A stretch of DNA of 6,977 bases from Alphaproteobacteria bacterium (lineage in GTDB: Bacteria; Pseudomonadota; Alphaproteobacteria; Rhodobacterales; Rhodobacteraceae). Both the position numbers and the translations under genes were made by a program. Location of the stretch: assembly GCA_030424705.1 (NCBI GenBank), contig JAUHWJ010000099.1, forward strand, positions 1 through 6,977. Direction: 5' to 3'. Below, one piece after another: positions 1 through 6,796 of the stretch. Numbering within the stretch: position 1 is the stretch's first letter; every line of letters begins with the position of its first letter. The notes below the pieces were generated by a model that saw only the letters and a list, made by a program, of their open reading frames with translations, had not been told where the DNA came from and did no database searches.

Positions 1-398
1 TTCTCCCGCATGGTCCGCTCGTGCGCCTCGTAGTCGCGGAGCGCCATGGCGTAGACGTGATCGACGAGGAAATAGGCCCCGACGAGCCGCCAGGGCAGCG
101 GCCCCCCGGCGATATGCGGGGCGAGCGAGGCGGAATACATCGCCATCCGGAGATTCACCGCCGCCCCCGCCAGCACCGCCATCGCGGCTGGCGCGCCCTC
201 GCCCAGAAGCTGGATCGCGGTGAGAGAGGAAGCGCCGGCGATGACGATGAAGCTCATCCCCATCACCTGCGCAATGTCGAAACCCGCCTCCACCGCGACG
301 ACGCCGAAGAGGAGCGAGAAGGGGATCGAGGCGAGGTTGAAGGGCATCCCGTCCCGCAACCCGCGGCGAAAGAGCGGCCCGCTTCTGTCAGTCTTCAT
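1..398 (-). CDS. azlC: AzlC-family branched-chain amino acid permease, N-terminal part (3' end outside window)
   Basis: Reading the minus strand from the ATG at 396-398 gives 132 open codons running off the left edge. I recognise the AzlC family, the large subunit of the AzlCD inner-membrane exporter of branched-chain amino acids and analogues; AzlD is normally the small partner encoded just downstream, which would lie outside the window. Seen: a short polar N-terminus with FRRGLRDGMPF (10-20), a first hydrophobic segment about 22-38 (IPFSLLFGVVAVEAG), the family's small-residue stretch with FIVIAGASSLTAIQLL (50-65), then AVNLRMAMYSASLAPH (80-95), the counterpart of the family's NLRH.LY.. .LAPHL block, and another hydrophobic stretch about 104-120. 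A ribosome site AGGGGGA (403-409) lies 4 bases before the ATG, supporting this start. A 16-bp perfect palindrome touches it. The family call is firm; the substrate is inferred from the family only. Confidence 0.85.
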   Translation of the reverse strand, partial: MKTDRSGPLFRRGLRDGMPFNLASIPFSLLFGVVAVEAGFDIAQVMGMSFIVIAGASSLTAIQLLGEGAPAAMAVLAGAAVNLRMAMYSASLAPHIAGGPLPWRLVGAYFLVDHVYAMALRDYEAHERTMRE

Positions 399-408
399 GA
401 AGTCCCCC

Positions 409-424
409 TGAAGGCGCGCCTTCA
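409..424. promoter_or_regulatory. 16-bp perfect palindrome abutting the azlC ribosome site
   Basis: TGAAGGCG-CGCCTTCA is a perfect inverted repeat with no spacer, ending one base inside the AGGGGGA ribosome site of azlC and 10 bases before its ATG. It could be an operator for a dimeric regulator (B. subtilis azlCD is controlled by the Lrp-type protein AzlB), or a leader hairpin that limits ribosome access. Which of these, if any, is inference. No convincing -35/-10 pair was found around it on the minus strand. Confidence 0.4.
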
Positions 425-550
425 AAGCATGTGGAGGGGGCTGGCGAAAGGGGGGGCAGTATCGTCGCGATTCAGCGGCCGGGTTTCGCCCGAGGGAGAT
501 AGCAACCGCCCGACCGCTCCCCGATAGTGCGTCGTCCCATCCATCGCGCC

Positions 551-813
551 GCGGCTTCGACCAGCGACTCTAGAGGGGAAGGTCGCCGAAGCCGTTCGCC
601 CGGAGGCGCAATCCGGAGTGCGAGAGGCGCCAAGCCGCCGCGTCGGTCTGTATCGGTCCGCTGCCGCCCGGGCGGCCGCGGGCCGATCCGCGCTGCGGAT
701 CGTCCGGGCGCCTCTTGCCAAAGCCCTGCTCACTCCCGCGGATGATCCCCGTGATCGTCGCCGCCCCGAGCGCTGGGGCGATAAAGTCGGCGATCACGGG
801 CGTCTGTCGCCCG
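551..813 (+). ncRNA. Candidate structured RNA or structured leader of unknown type
   Basis: Plus-strand pairings found by hand: 551-559 with 587-595 (8 Watson-Crick pairs plus G-U), stacked across a 4-base bulge on 564-569 with 581-586; 600-604 with 612-616; a 12-bp helix 620-631 with 707-718 (one G-U) enclosing a hairpin 652-661 with 678-687 (10 bp, one U-G) capped by 663-667 with 672-676; and 748-760 with 788-800 (13 bp, one U-G) enclosing 762-767 with 775-780. In each case the wobble is G-U on the plus strand and would be A-C on the minus strand, which favours a plus-strand RNA, although I extended helices with plus-strand wobbles in mind. No promoter or T-rich terminator is visible. I see none of the hallmarks of RNase P RNA, tmRNA, SRP RNA or 6S RNA. 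Sequence this GC-rich folds easily, so this is a hypothesis. Confidence 0.25.
748..800. repeat. Nested inverted repeat (hairpin within hairpin)
   Basis: Outer arms CCCGTGATCG (748-757) and CGATCACGGG (791-800) are exact reverse complements; the helix can continue three more pairs inward if one U-G is allowed. Inside sits CGCCCC-N7-GGGGCG (762-780). The right outer arm overlaps a second possible hairpin, CGGGCG-TCTGT-CGCCCG (797-813), so the two folds partly compete. No T-run follows on either strand, so it is not a standard intrinsic terminator. Confidence 0.6.
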
Positions 814-861
814 ATCTATCCGCCTCGGAACGTCGATGTCACTCGCGCGGCCCATTTTCCG

Positions 862-888
862 ATAACTTAGATATAACAGACACATAAC
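862..888. promoter_or_regulatory. Three ATAAC units at exact 11-bp spacing in an AT-rich island
   Basis: ATAAC occurs at 862-866, 873-877 and 884-888 (GTTAT on the minus strand), start-to-start 11 bp each time, in a roughly 35-base AT-rich patch in otherwise GC-rich DNA. Direct repeats at 11-bp pitch place sites on one face of the helix and are typical of OmpR/PhoB-type response regulators. The regulator is not identifiable and only five bases per unit are invariant. The island lies downstream of secF and about 460 bases upstream of azlC. Confidence 0.4.
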
Positions 889-893
889 CCCCC

Positions 894-912
894 TGCACAC
901 TGTGTGCACACA
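894..912. repeat. Overlapping GTGTGCA palindromes just past the secF stop
   Basis: TGCACAC-T-GTGTGCA (894-908) and the perfect 12-bp palindrome TGTGTGCACACA (901-912) share bases and end five bases from the secF stop codon. On the minus strand they could form a hairpin at the 3' end of the secF message, but the bases that follow are a G-run and then a mixed AT stretch rather than a clean T-run. They could instead be an operator working with the neighbouring ATAAC repeats. Confidence 0.45.
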
Positions 913-916
913 CCCC

Positions 917-1846
917 TCACTCTGCGTCCTGCCCATTCTCCTCCGCCCGCCGCGTCAGCGCCCCAGGCAGGTGGAGGAGCAGGGGCGCGGCGATGCAGAT
1001 GGAGGAGAGGGTGCCGAGGGCGATGCCGAAGGTCGTCGCCGCCGCAAAGCCGAAGAGGGCGGGGCCGCCGAAGATCATCAGCGAGACCGTGGCGGCCAGC
1101 GTCGTGCCCGAGGTCATCAGCGTCCGCCGCAGCGTCTCCGTCACCGCCTGGTCGATGACGAGGGGCAGCGGCCCCGCGCCGGGCCGGCCCAGCGTCTCCC
1201 GGATGCGGTCGAAGACCACCACCGTATCGTTGATCGAATAGCCCGCCACCGCGAGCAGCGCGGCGATGGAGGTGAGGTCGAAGGAGAGACGGGTGATCGC
1301 GAAGAGGCCGATCACCATCGCCACGTCATGCGCCGTCGTCAGGAAGGCCGCGAAGGCGTAGCGCGCCTCGAACCGCAGCCAGATGTAGATCGCGATGCCG
1401 AGCACGGCGAGAAGGCTGGCGAGCGCGCCGCTCTGGAAGAGTTCGCCCGAAACCTTGGGGCCCACCACATCCACCGAGCGGATCTCCACCCCCGCCCCGA
1501 GCGCGCGGGAGACGGCGTCCGCCGCCGCGCTCCCCCCTTCGCCCGGAGGCAGGCGGATGAGCACGGAGCCGCCGTCCAGCCCCTGCGCCTCGGCGTCCGG
1601 CAATCCTTCCGCCGCGAGCCGGTCGCGGAGCGCCTCCAGCGCCGCCGCATCCGCCTCCTGCCCGAGCGACGCCTCGACGGAGACGCCGCCGGTGAAGTCG
1701 ATCCCGAGATCGAGCCCCCGGAGCCCGAGCGCGGTGAAGGTCGCGAGCAGAAGAGCGAGCGAGACGGCGAAGCCGAGGCGGCGCCATCGGGTGAAGGGCA
1801 GGGGCGCCGGGCGCCCCGGCGCGCGGCCGGATGATGTGATGATCAT
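917..1846 (-). CDS. secF: Protein translocase subunit SecF
   Basis: This encodes 309 residues, the normal SecF length. SecF pairs with SecD in the inner membrane and uses the proton gradient to help pull exported proteins through SecYEG. Seen: membrane segment about 24-42; the periplasmic entry motif GIDFTGG (48-54); a periplasmic domain to about 137 ending in VGPKVSGEL (128-136); then five more membrane segments. The fourth segment carries GYSINDTVVVFDRIRE (202-217), with D207 at the conserved acidic position linked to proton flow, and HD at 173-174. The C-terminal segments (about 244-268 and 271-293) match the family. The only ATG start is at 1846; it lacks a good ribosome site (a GGGAGGA lies 23 bases upstream, too far), and a GC-rich hairpin (1801-1817) sits in codons 10-15, so translation may be weak. 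No secD or yajC adjoins it: groEL lies upstream after a terminator and azlC lies downstream. It may be a split or second copy. Confidence 0.92.
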   Translation of the reverse strand: MIITSSGRAPGRPAPLPFTRWRRLGFAVSLALLLATFTALGLRGLDLGIDFTGGVSVEASLGQEADAAALEALRDRLAAEGLPDAEAQGLDGGSVLIRLPPGEGGSAAADAVSRALGAGVEIRSVDVVGPKVSGELFQSGALASLLAVLGIAIYIWLRFEARYAFAAFLTTAHDVAMVIGLFAITRLSFDLTSIAALLAVAGYSINDTVVVFDRIRETLGRPGAGPLPLVIDQAVTETLRRTLMTSGTTLAATVSLMIFGGPALFGFAAATTFGIALGTLSSICIAAPLLLHLPGALTRRAEENGQDAE

Positions 1847-1970
1847 GATGCGGGCCCGGAGCGGCCCCGTCCTCCCGGGCGGAGGCGCGAACGCGCGCCC
1901 CGAAAGAACGCCCGCGCATCATCTGGCCCTGGCTCGGCCCGCCTGCAAGAGGGGTCTCGCCGGCGACCTC

Positions 1971-2004
1971 AACGAAAACGGGCCGCTCCTCTCGGAGCGG
2001 CCCG
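1971..2004 (-). terminator. Intrinsic terminator of the groES-groEL operon
   Basis: On the minus strand an 11-bp perfect stem, CGGGCCGCTCC with GGAGCGGCCCG (1979-1989 and 1994-2004), closes a 4-base loop and is followed by TTTTCGTT (1971-1978). It starts 26 bases after the groEL stop. It should largely isolate secF from heat-shock transcription, so secF probably has its own promoter within 1847-1970; only a weak TTGCAG-like element was noticed there. Confidence 0.9.
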
Positions 2005-2030
2005 CACTGTCCCTCGACTGACGCGAGGTC

Positions 2031-3680
<1,650 letters not shown>

Positions 3681-3714
3681 TTATGCGTTGTTAGGGTCGG
3701 TCGCCGGGGCGCGC

Positions 3715-4026
3715 TCAGGCGGCCTTCGCGGCGGAGGAGGGCGTGATGATCCCGAGGATGTCGCTCTCCTTCATGATGATCAGCTCTTCGCCGTCGAGCT
3801 TGACCTCGGTGCCGGACCACTTGCCGAAGAGGATCTTGTCGCCGGCCTTGACGGCCATCGGGATCAGCTCGCCGGAATCCTTGCGCGCGCCCTCGCCGAC
3901 GGCGATGACTTCGCCTTCCTGGGGCTTCTCCTTGGCGCTGTCGGGGATGATGAGCCCGCCGGCGGTCTTGGCCTCGCCTTCGATGCGGCGGACGAGCACG
4001 CGGTCGTGCAGGGGGGTGAACGCCAT
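3715..4026 (-). CDS. groES: Co-chaperonin GroES (10 kDa)
   Basis: This encodes 103 residues, slightly longer than the usual 95-97 because of an alanine-rich tail after LGIITP (91-96). GroES forms the seven-membered lid on the GroEL cavity. Seen: the N-terminal signature [12 protein letters not shown] (3-14), the mobile loop about 17-34 ([12 protein letters not shown]) whose LII (25-27) is the hydrophobic contact with the GroEL apical domain, the roof-loop region around 46-55, and the closing strand with [12 protein letters not shown] (83-94). AGGAG (4035-4039) lies eight bases before the ATG, supporting the start. It is the first gene of the operon, with a leader of about 80 bases that carries the CIRCE element at its 5' end. 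Confidence 0.98.
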   Translation of the reverse strand: MAFTPLHDRVLVRRIEGEAKTAGGLIIPDSAKEKPQEGEVIAVGEGARKDSGELIPMAVKAGDKILFGKWSGTEVKLDGEELIIMKESDILGIITPSSAAKAA

Positions 4027-4079
4027 GTCAGTCGCTCCTGGTTCGTCTGAGGTTGTTCTATGCGGGAGGCTTCAGGATG

Positions 4080-4106
4080 TTAGCACTCGCCTCCCCTGAG
4101 TGCTAA
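4080..4106 (-). promoter_or_regulatory. CIRCE operator (HrcA-binding site) of groESL
   Basis: TTAGCACTC-N9-GAGTGCTAA is an exact match to the CIRCE consensus, with both nine-base arms perfect and the standard nine-base spacer. It begins just past the expected start of transcription and lies 54 bases before the groES ATG. HrcA bound here is known to repress groESL in many bacteria and to be released by heat stress. Because groES and the HAD gene are divergent, HrcA binding could also touch the HAD gene's control region. Confidence 0.97.
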
Positions 4107-4116
4107 CCGTGTCGCG

Positions 4117-4145
4117 GAGATAGAAACATCGATGCCCGCCGTCAA
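4117..4145 (-). promoter_or_regulatory. Sigma-70-type promoter of groESL
   Basis: On the minus strand TTGACG (4140-4145) and TATCTC (4117-4122) are separated by exactly 17 bases. The predicted start, about seven bases beyond the -10, falls at about 4108-4110, right at the edge of CIRCE, the classic arrangement for HrcA repression. I did not see a separate heat-shock sigma-32 consensus. Confidence 0.8.
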
Positions 4146-4197
4146 CCCCTCATTCATTCCCGTTGCGCCGCGCGCGGCTCCGGGCGAAAGACGAGGC

Positions 4198-5061
4198 ATG
4201 ACAGAGATCATCGACTCCCTCGCCGACCTTTCAGGCCGCTACGACGCGCTCTTCTGCGATGTCTGGGGCTGCTATCATGACGGCGTCGCGCCGCTGCCCG
4301 CAGCGGTGGCGGCGTTGCGCGCTTTTCGCGCGGGTGGCGGGGCGGTCGTGCTGCTGACCAATGCGCCGCGCCCGCCCGAATCCGTTCGGCTCCAGCTGGA
4401 TGCGATGCGGGCGCCGGAGGACAGCTGGGACGTGATCGCTTCTTCTGGAGGCGCGGCGCGGGATGCGTTGCGGCGCGGGGAATGGGGCGTTCGGGTTCAT
4501 CATGTCGGCGTCTGGGAGAAGGACGCGGCGATCTTCGAAGGCGTGGCGGCGGAGCGGGTGCGGCTGGAGGAGGCGGAGAGCCTCGTCGTCACCGGCCTGC
4601 GGGACGACCGGACCGAGACGCCGGAGGATTACGACGACCTCCTGACCGAGGCGGCGCTGCGGCGGCTGCCGATGCTCTGCGCCAATCCCGACCTCGTGGT
4701 GGACTACGGCTCCCGCCGCGCCTGGTGCGCCGGGGCTCTCGCGGCGCTCTATCGGGAGAAGGGCGGAGCGGTGACCGAATATGGCAAGCCGCACCCTCAG
4801 ATCTACGACCATGCCCGGCAGGTGCTGACGGAGGCGGCCGGGCGGGTGATTCCGGACGAGCGCATCCTCTGCGTCGGCGACGGGATCAGGACGGACGTCG
4901 CCGGGGCGGCGGGGGAGGGGCTGGACTGCCTCTTCATCGCGGCCGGCCTCGCTGCGGAGGAGGTGCTAGGGCCGGACGGGGTTCCCGAGCGGGGGCGGCT
5001 CGACCGGTTTCTCGCCGAGGCGAAGGCCGCGCCGCGCTATGCGATGGGGCTGCTTCGTTGA
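4198..5061 (+). CDS. HAD superfamily class IIA hydrolase, TIGR01459-like
   Basis: This encodes 287 residues from the ATG at 4198. Four HAD motifs are visible: nucleophile D21 in FCDVWG (19-24), T54 in LLTNAP (52-57), K197 in GKPHP (196-200), and acidic motif GDGIRTD (227-233) with D228 and D233. A cap domain about 75-180 between motifs II and III marks class IIA (NagD-like). The position two after the nucleophile, an Asp in ordinary phosphatases, is Trp (W23). As I recall, DVWG is normal for this mainly alphaproteobacterial family, whose substrate is not established as far as I know. The frame stays open back to an ATG at 4132, but that 22-residue extension would overlap the groESL promoter (4117-4145) and resembles no family sequence, so 4198 is preferred; GAGG just before it is a modest ribosome site. 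It is divergent from groES and lies upstream of the MaoC-ribF group. A phosphatase role is likely but unproven. Confidence 0.85.
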   Translation: MTEIIDSLADLSGRYDALFCDVWGCYHDGVAPLPAAVAALRAFRAGGGAVVLLTNAPRPPESVRLQLDAMRAPEDSWDVIASSGGAARDALRRGEWGVRVHHVGVWEKDAAIFEGVAAERVRLEEAESLVVTGLRDDRTETPEDYDDLLTEAALRRLPMLCANPDLVVDYGSRRAWCAGALAALYREKGGAVTEYGKPHPQIYDHARQVLTEAAGRVIPDERILCVGDGIRTDVAGAAGEGLDCLFIAAGLAAEEVLGPDGVPERGRLDRFLAEAKAAPRYAMGLLR

Positions 5062-5082
5062 CCCTGCGCACATTGCGCAGGG
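5062..5082 (+). terminator. Hairpin directly after the HAD gene, possible terminator
   Basis: CCCTGCGCA-CAT-TGCGCAGGG is a perfect 9-bp stem with a 3-base loop beginning on the base after the HAD stop codon. It is followed by a G-run and TCAAG, not by a T-run, so it may only weaken or pause transcription, protect the 3' end, or work with Rho. If it terminates, the downstream MaoC-ribF-plsC genes need their own promoter. Confidence 0.45.
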
Positions 5083-5117
5083 GGGTCAAGTATCTGAATC
5101 CATGATGTAAACGGAAT

Positions 5118-5134
5118 CTTCGCATTTTGCGAAG
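5118..5134. repeat. Second hairpin sharing the CGCA-N3-TGCG core
   Basis: CTTCGCA-TTT-TGCGAAG is a perfect 7-bp stem with a 3-base loop. Its 11-base core CGCATTTTGCG differs at only two loop positions from CGCACATTGCG in the hairpin at 5062-5082; the loop centres are 54 bases apart. The rest of the 281-base gap up to the MaoC start holds an AT-rich patch (about 5237-5256) and the candidate promoter below, with no gene that I can support. Confidence 0.5.
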
Positions 5135-5287
5135 GGCGCCCGTCCCTTCCCGGACCGGGGCTGGAAAGCGCTTCGTTCGGCGGGAAATCACTTGCGCCGC
5201 GAGGCGAGGCGGGGCGACGAAAGCGAAACGGGCTGGCAACATAATTTCCCATTTAGCCGCAGGTGAGACCGGATATTACCTTCCCGC

Positions 5288-5316
5288 TTGCCGTTTCCGC
5301 GCCGCGGCGCTACATC
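5288..5316 (+). promoter_or_regulatory. Candidate promoter of the MaoC-ribF-plsC genes
   Basis: TTGCCG (5288-5293) and TACATC (5311-5316) are exactly 17 bases apart, which would start transcription about 20 bases before the MaoC ATG. The hexamers match the consensus at four and three positions, so this is weak. The spacer contains the 12-bp perfect palindrome GCGCCGCGGCGC (5299-5310), which could be an operator or just a product of high GC. Confidence 0.3.
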
Positions 5317-5342
5317 CCGCATCAGCGAAGAGGGGATGCGCC

Positions 5343-5801
5343 ATGTACGATTCGGACGGACGGGACGAGATTCGCCGCGGCACGATCTGCATCGAGGACA
5401 TCGAGATCGGCATGAGCCGCCGGCTCTCGAAGACCATCGACGATTCCGACATCGAGCTCTTCGGCCGTGTATCGACCGACCGGAACCCGGTTCATTTCGA
5501 CGACGACTATGCGCGCGACACGATCTTCGGCGGGCGCATCGCCCACGGGATGCTGACCGCGGGCCTGATCTCCGCCATCATCGGGGAGCAGCTGCCGGGC
5601 CACGGATCCATCTACATGAAGCAGTCCCTCACCTTCCTCGCCCCCGTTCGGCCGGGCGACCATGTCGAGGCGCGGGTTACGGTGACGGCGATCGACTACG
5701 GCAAGCGCCGCGTCACGCTTGAATGCTCCTGCGCCGTGGGCGATACGGTCGTGCTGAAGGGGGAGGCGCTCGTCCTCGCCCCGTCGGCGAAATTCGACTG
5801 A
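5343..5801 (+). CDS. MaoC-family (R)-specific enoyl-CoA hydratase-like protein
   Basis: This encodes 152 residues with a single hot-dog fold of the MaoC/PhaJ type, which hydrates trans-2-enoyl-CoA (or a related acyl thioester) to the (R)-3-hydroxy form in the cytoplasm. Seen: the hydratase-2 motif GRVSTDRNPVHFDDDYA (41-57), with catalytic D46 and H51 at the same five-residue spacing as PhaJ, followed by IFGGRIAHGMLTAGLIS (61-77), and the later strand FLAPVRPGDHVEARV (98-112). The frame is open back to 5127, but the ATG at 5343 has GAGGGG eight bases upstream and begins where family members begin, so the extra 72 residues are rejected. ribF follows after 50 bases on the same strand, and plsC suggests a lipid setting. 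The exact substrate (PHA precursor, fatty acid, or a mesaconyl-type CoA) cannot be told from the sequence. Confidence 0.9.
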   Translation: MYDSDGRDEIRRGTICIEDIEIGMSRRLSKTIDDSDIELFGRVSTDRNPVHFDDDYARDTIFGGRIAHGMLTAGLISAIIGEQLPGHGSIYMKQSLTFLAPVRPGDHVEARVTVTAIDYGKRRVTLECSCAVGDTVVLKGEALVLAPSAKFD

Positions 5802-5851
5802 GGCGGCCGCGCGCGATCCGGGGCCGCGCCTGAGCGGCGGAACGGGGGCGG

Positions 5852-6796
5852 ATGCGGATCATCGAAGGGCTGGACGAGGTCCGCGACCTGGATCGCGGCG
5901 CCTCCGCGGCCATCGGCAATTTCGACGGCGTTCATCTCGGCCACCAGGCCGTGCTGGATCTCGCCCGCGCGCCGGCGAAGGCGACGGGCGCGCCCCTCGG
6001 CGTCGTCACCTTCGAGCCTCATCCGCGAGAACTTTTCCAGCCCGATGCGCCGCCCTTTCGCCTGATGCGCCTTGGCGCGCGGGCGGACCGGCTTGCCCAG
6101 CTCGGCGTCGACCGCCTGTTCGTCATTCGCTTCGACCGGGACTTCGCGGCGCTGACGGCGGAGGCCTTCTGCGCCGAGGTGCTCGCCGGTCGGCTCGGCC
6201 TCTCCCATGCCGTCGTCGGCGCGGATTTTCGCTTCGGCATGAAGCGGGCGGGGGATGCCGGCTATCTTCGGGAGGCGGGGGCCCGGCTCGGCTTCGGCGT
6301 CACCATCGCCGATCTCGTCGGCGGGGAGACGGGCGAGGTCTCCTCCACCGCCATCCGAGCGGCGCTGGCCGAGGGGCGCGCCGAGGACGCGACGCGGATG
6401 CTCGGCCATCTCCACCGGATCGAGGGCGTCGTGGAGCATGGCGAGAAGCGCGGGCGTGAGCTCGGCTATCCGACCGCGAATCTCTCGATGGCGGGCCTGA
6501 TGCTCCCGCGCTTCGGGGTCTACGCCGTGCGCGTCGAGGTGAAGGACGGGCCGCATCGCGGGCAATACGAAGGCGTCGCCTCGCTCGGCGTGCGTCCGAT
6601 GTTCGGAGAGAATCGTCCAAATTTGGAGACTTACATCTTCGACTTCAAAGGCGACCTCTACGGCGCGCGCATGTCGGTCGGCCTCGTTTCATGGCAGCGG
6701 CAGGAACTGAAGTTCGACGGGCTGGAGGCGCTGATAGAGGCCATGAAGGCCGACGAGGCGGAGGCGCGCAAGCGGCTCGGGGAGACGCGGCGATGA
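5852..6796 (+). CDS. ribF: Bifunctional riboflavin kinase / FAD synthetase RibF
   Basis: This encodes 314 residues, the usual length. RibF phosphorylates riboflavin to FMN and then adenylylates FMN to FAD. The N-terminal FAD synthetase domain (about 15-170) shows the nucleotidyltransferase motif GNFDGVHLGH (22-31), TFEPHPRELF (53-62), VVGADFRFGMKRAGD (121-135) and SSTAIR (164-169). The C-terminal flavokinase domain (about 184-310) shows GRELGYPTANL (201-211), with the Mg-ATP binding PTAN, GVASLGVRPMFG (241-252) and LETYIFDFKGDLYG (258-271), with E259 the likely catalytic base. The ATG at 5852 follows a G-rich weak ribosome site. The 50-base gap after MaoC is too short for an FMN riboswitch, and none is seen. 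Its stop overlaps the plsC start (ATGA), implying coupled translation. The HAD gene two genes upstream could be a flavin-linked phosphatase, but that is inference. Confidence 0.97.
   Translation: MRIIEGLDEVRDLDRGASAAIGNFDGVHLGHQAVLDLARAPAKATGAPLGVVTFEPHPRELFQPDAPPFRLMRLGARADRLAQLGVDRLFVIRFDRDFAALTAEAFCAEVLAGRLGLSHAVVGADFRFGMKRAGDAGYLREAGARLGFGVTIADLVGGETGEVSSTAIRAALAEGRAEDATRMLGHLHRIEGVVEHGEKRGRELGYPTANLSMAGLMLPRFGVYAVRVEVKDGPHRGQYEGVASLGVRPMFGENRPNLETYIFDFKGDLYGARMSVGLVSWQRQELKFDGLEALIEAMKADEAEARKRLGETRR

Larger units (their letters stand above)
399..916. other. 518-base gap without a convincing protein gene
   Basis: This lies between the azlC start and the secF stop. Open frames exist on both strands (for example minus 570-797 and 422-733, plus 618-887), but their products are arginine- and proline-rich, have no ribosome site and resemble no family I know. 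The gap holds, from left to right: the palindrome at the azlC ribosome site (409-424), a densely self-complementary block (about 551-813), an AT-rich island with 11-bp phased repeats (855-890) and a palindrome cluster beside the secF stop (894-912). The azlC promoter should be here but I could not place it. Confidence 0.7.

Noticed and set aside
422..733. 103-codon minus-strand frame upstream of azlC
   Set aside because: The product is Arg/Ala/Pro-rich without motifs, has no ribosome site and conflicts with the frame above.
570..797. 75-codon minus-strand frame with a GTG start, beginning MIADFIAPALGAATITG
   Set aside because: It has high GC at third positions and a protein-like first 20 residues, but no ribosome site and an Arg/Gly/Pro-rich remainder. 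It covers the self-complementary block. A decayed gene fragment is possible but not supportable.
902..1834. 310-codon plus-strand frame opposite secF
   Set aside because: It is antisense to secF and encodes an Arg/Glu-rich low-complexity sequence with no family resemblance.
1326..1922. 198-codon minus-strand frame overlapping secF in another frame
   Set aside because: It shadows secF, and its product is Arg/Gly-rich.
4132..4197. N-terminal extension of the HAD gene from the ATG at 4132
   Set aside because: It overlaps the groESL -10/-35 region and encodes a Pro/Ala-rich stretch; family members begin near the 4198 ATG.
5127..5342. 72-residue N-terminal extension of the MaoC-like gene
   Set aside because: It is basic low-complexity sequence, crosses the candidate promoter and a hairpin, and the ATG at 5343 has a better ribosome site.
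5802..5851. FMN riboswitch before ribF
   Set aside because: The gap is only 50 bases, and no RFN-element core was seen there or in the MaoC leader.
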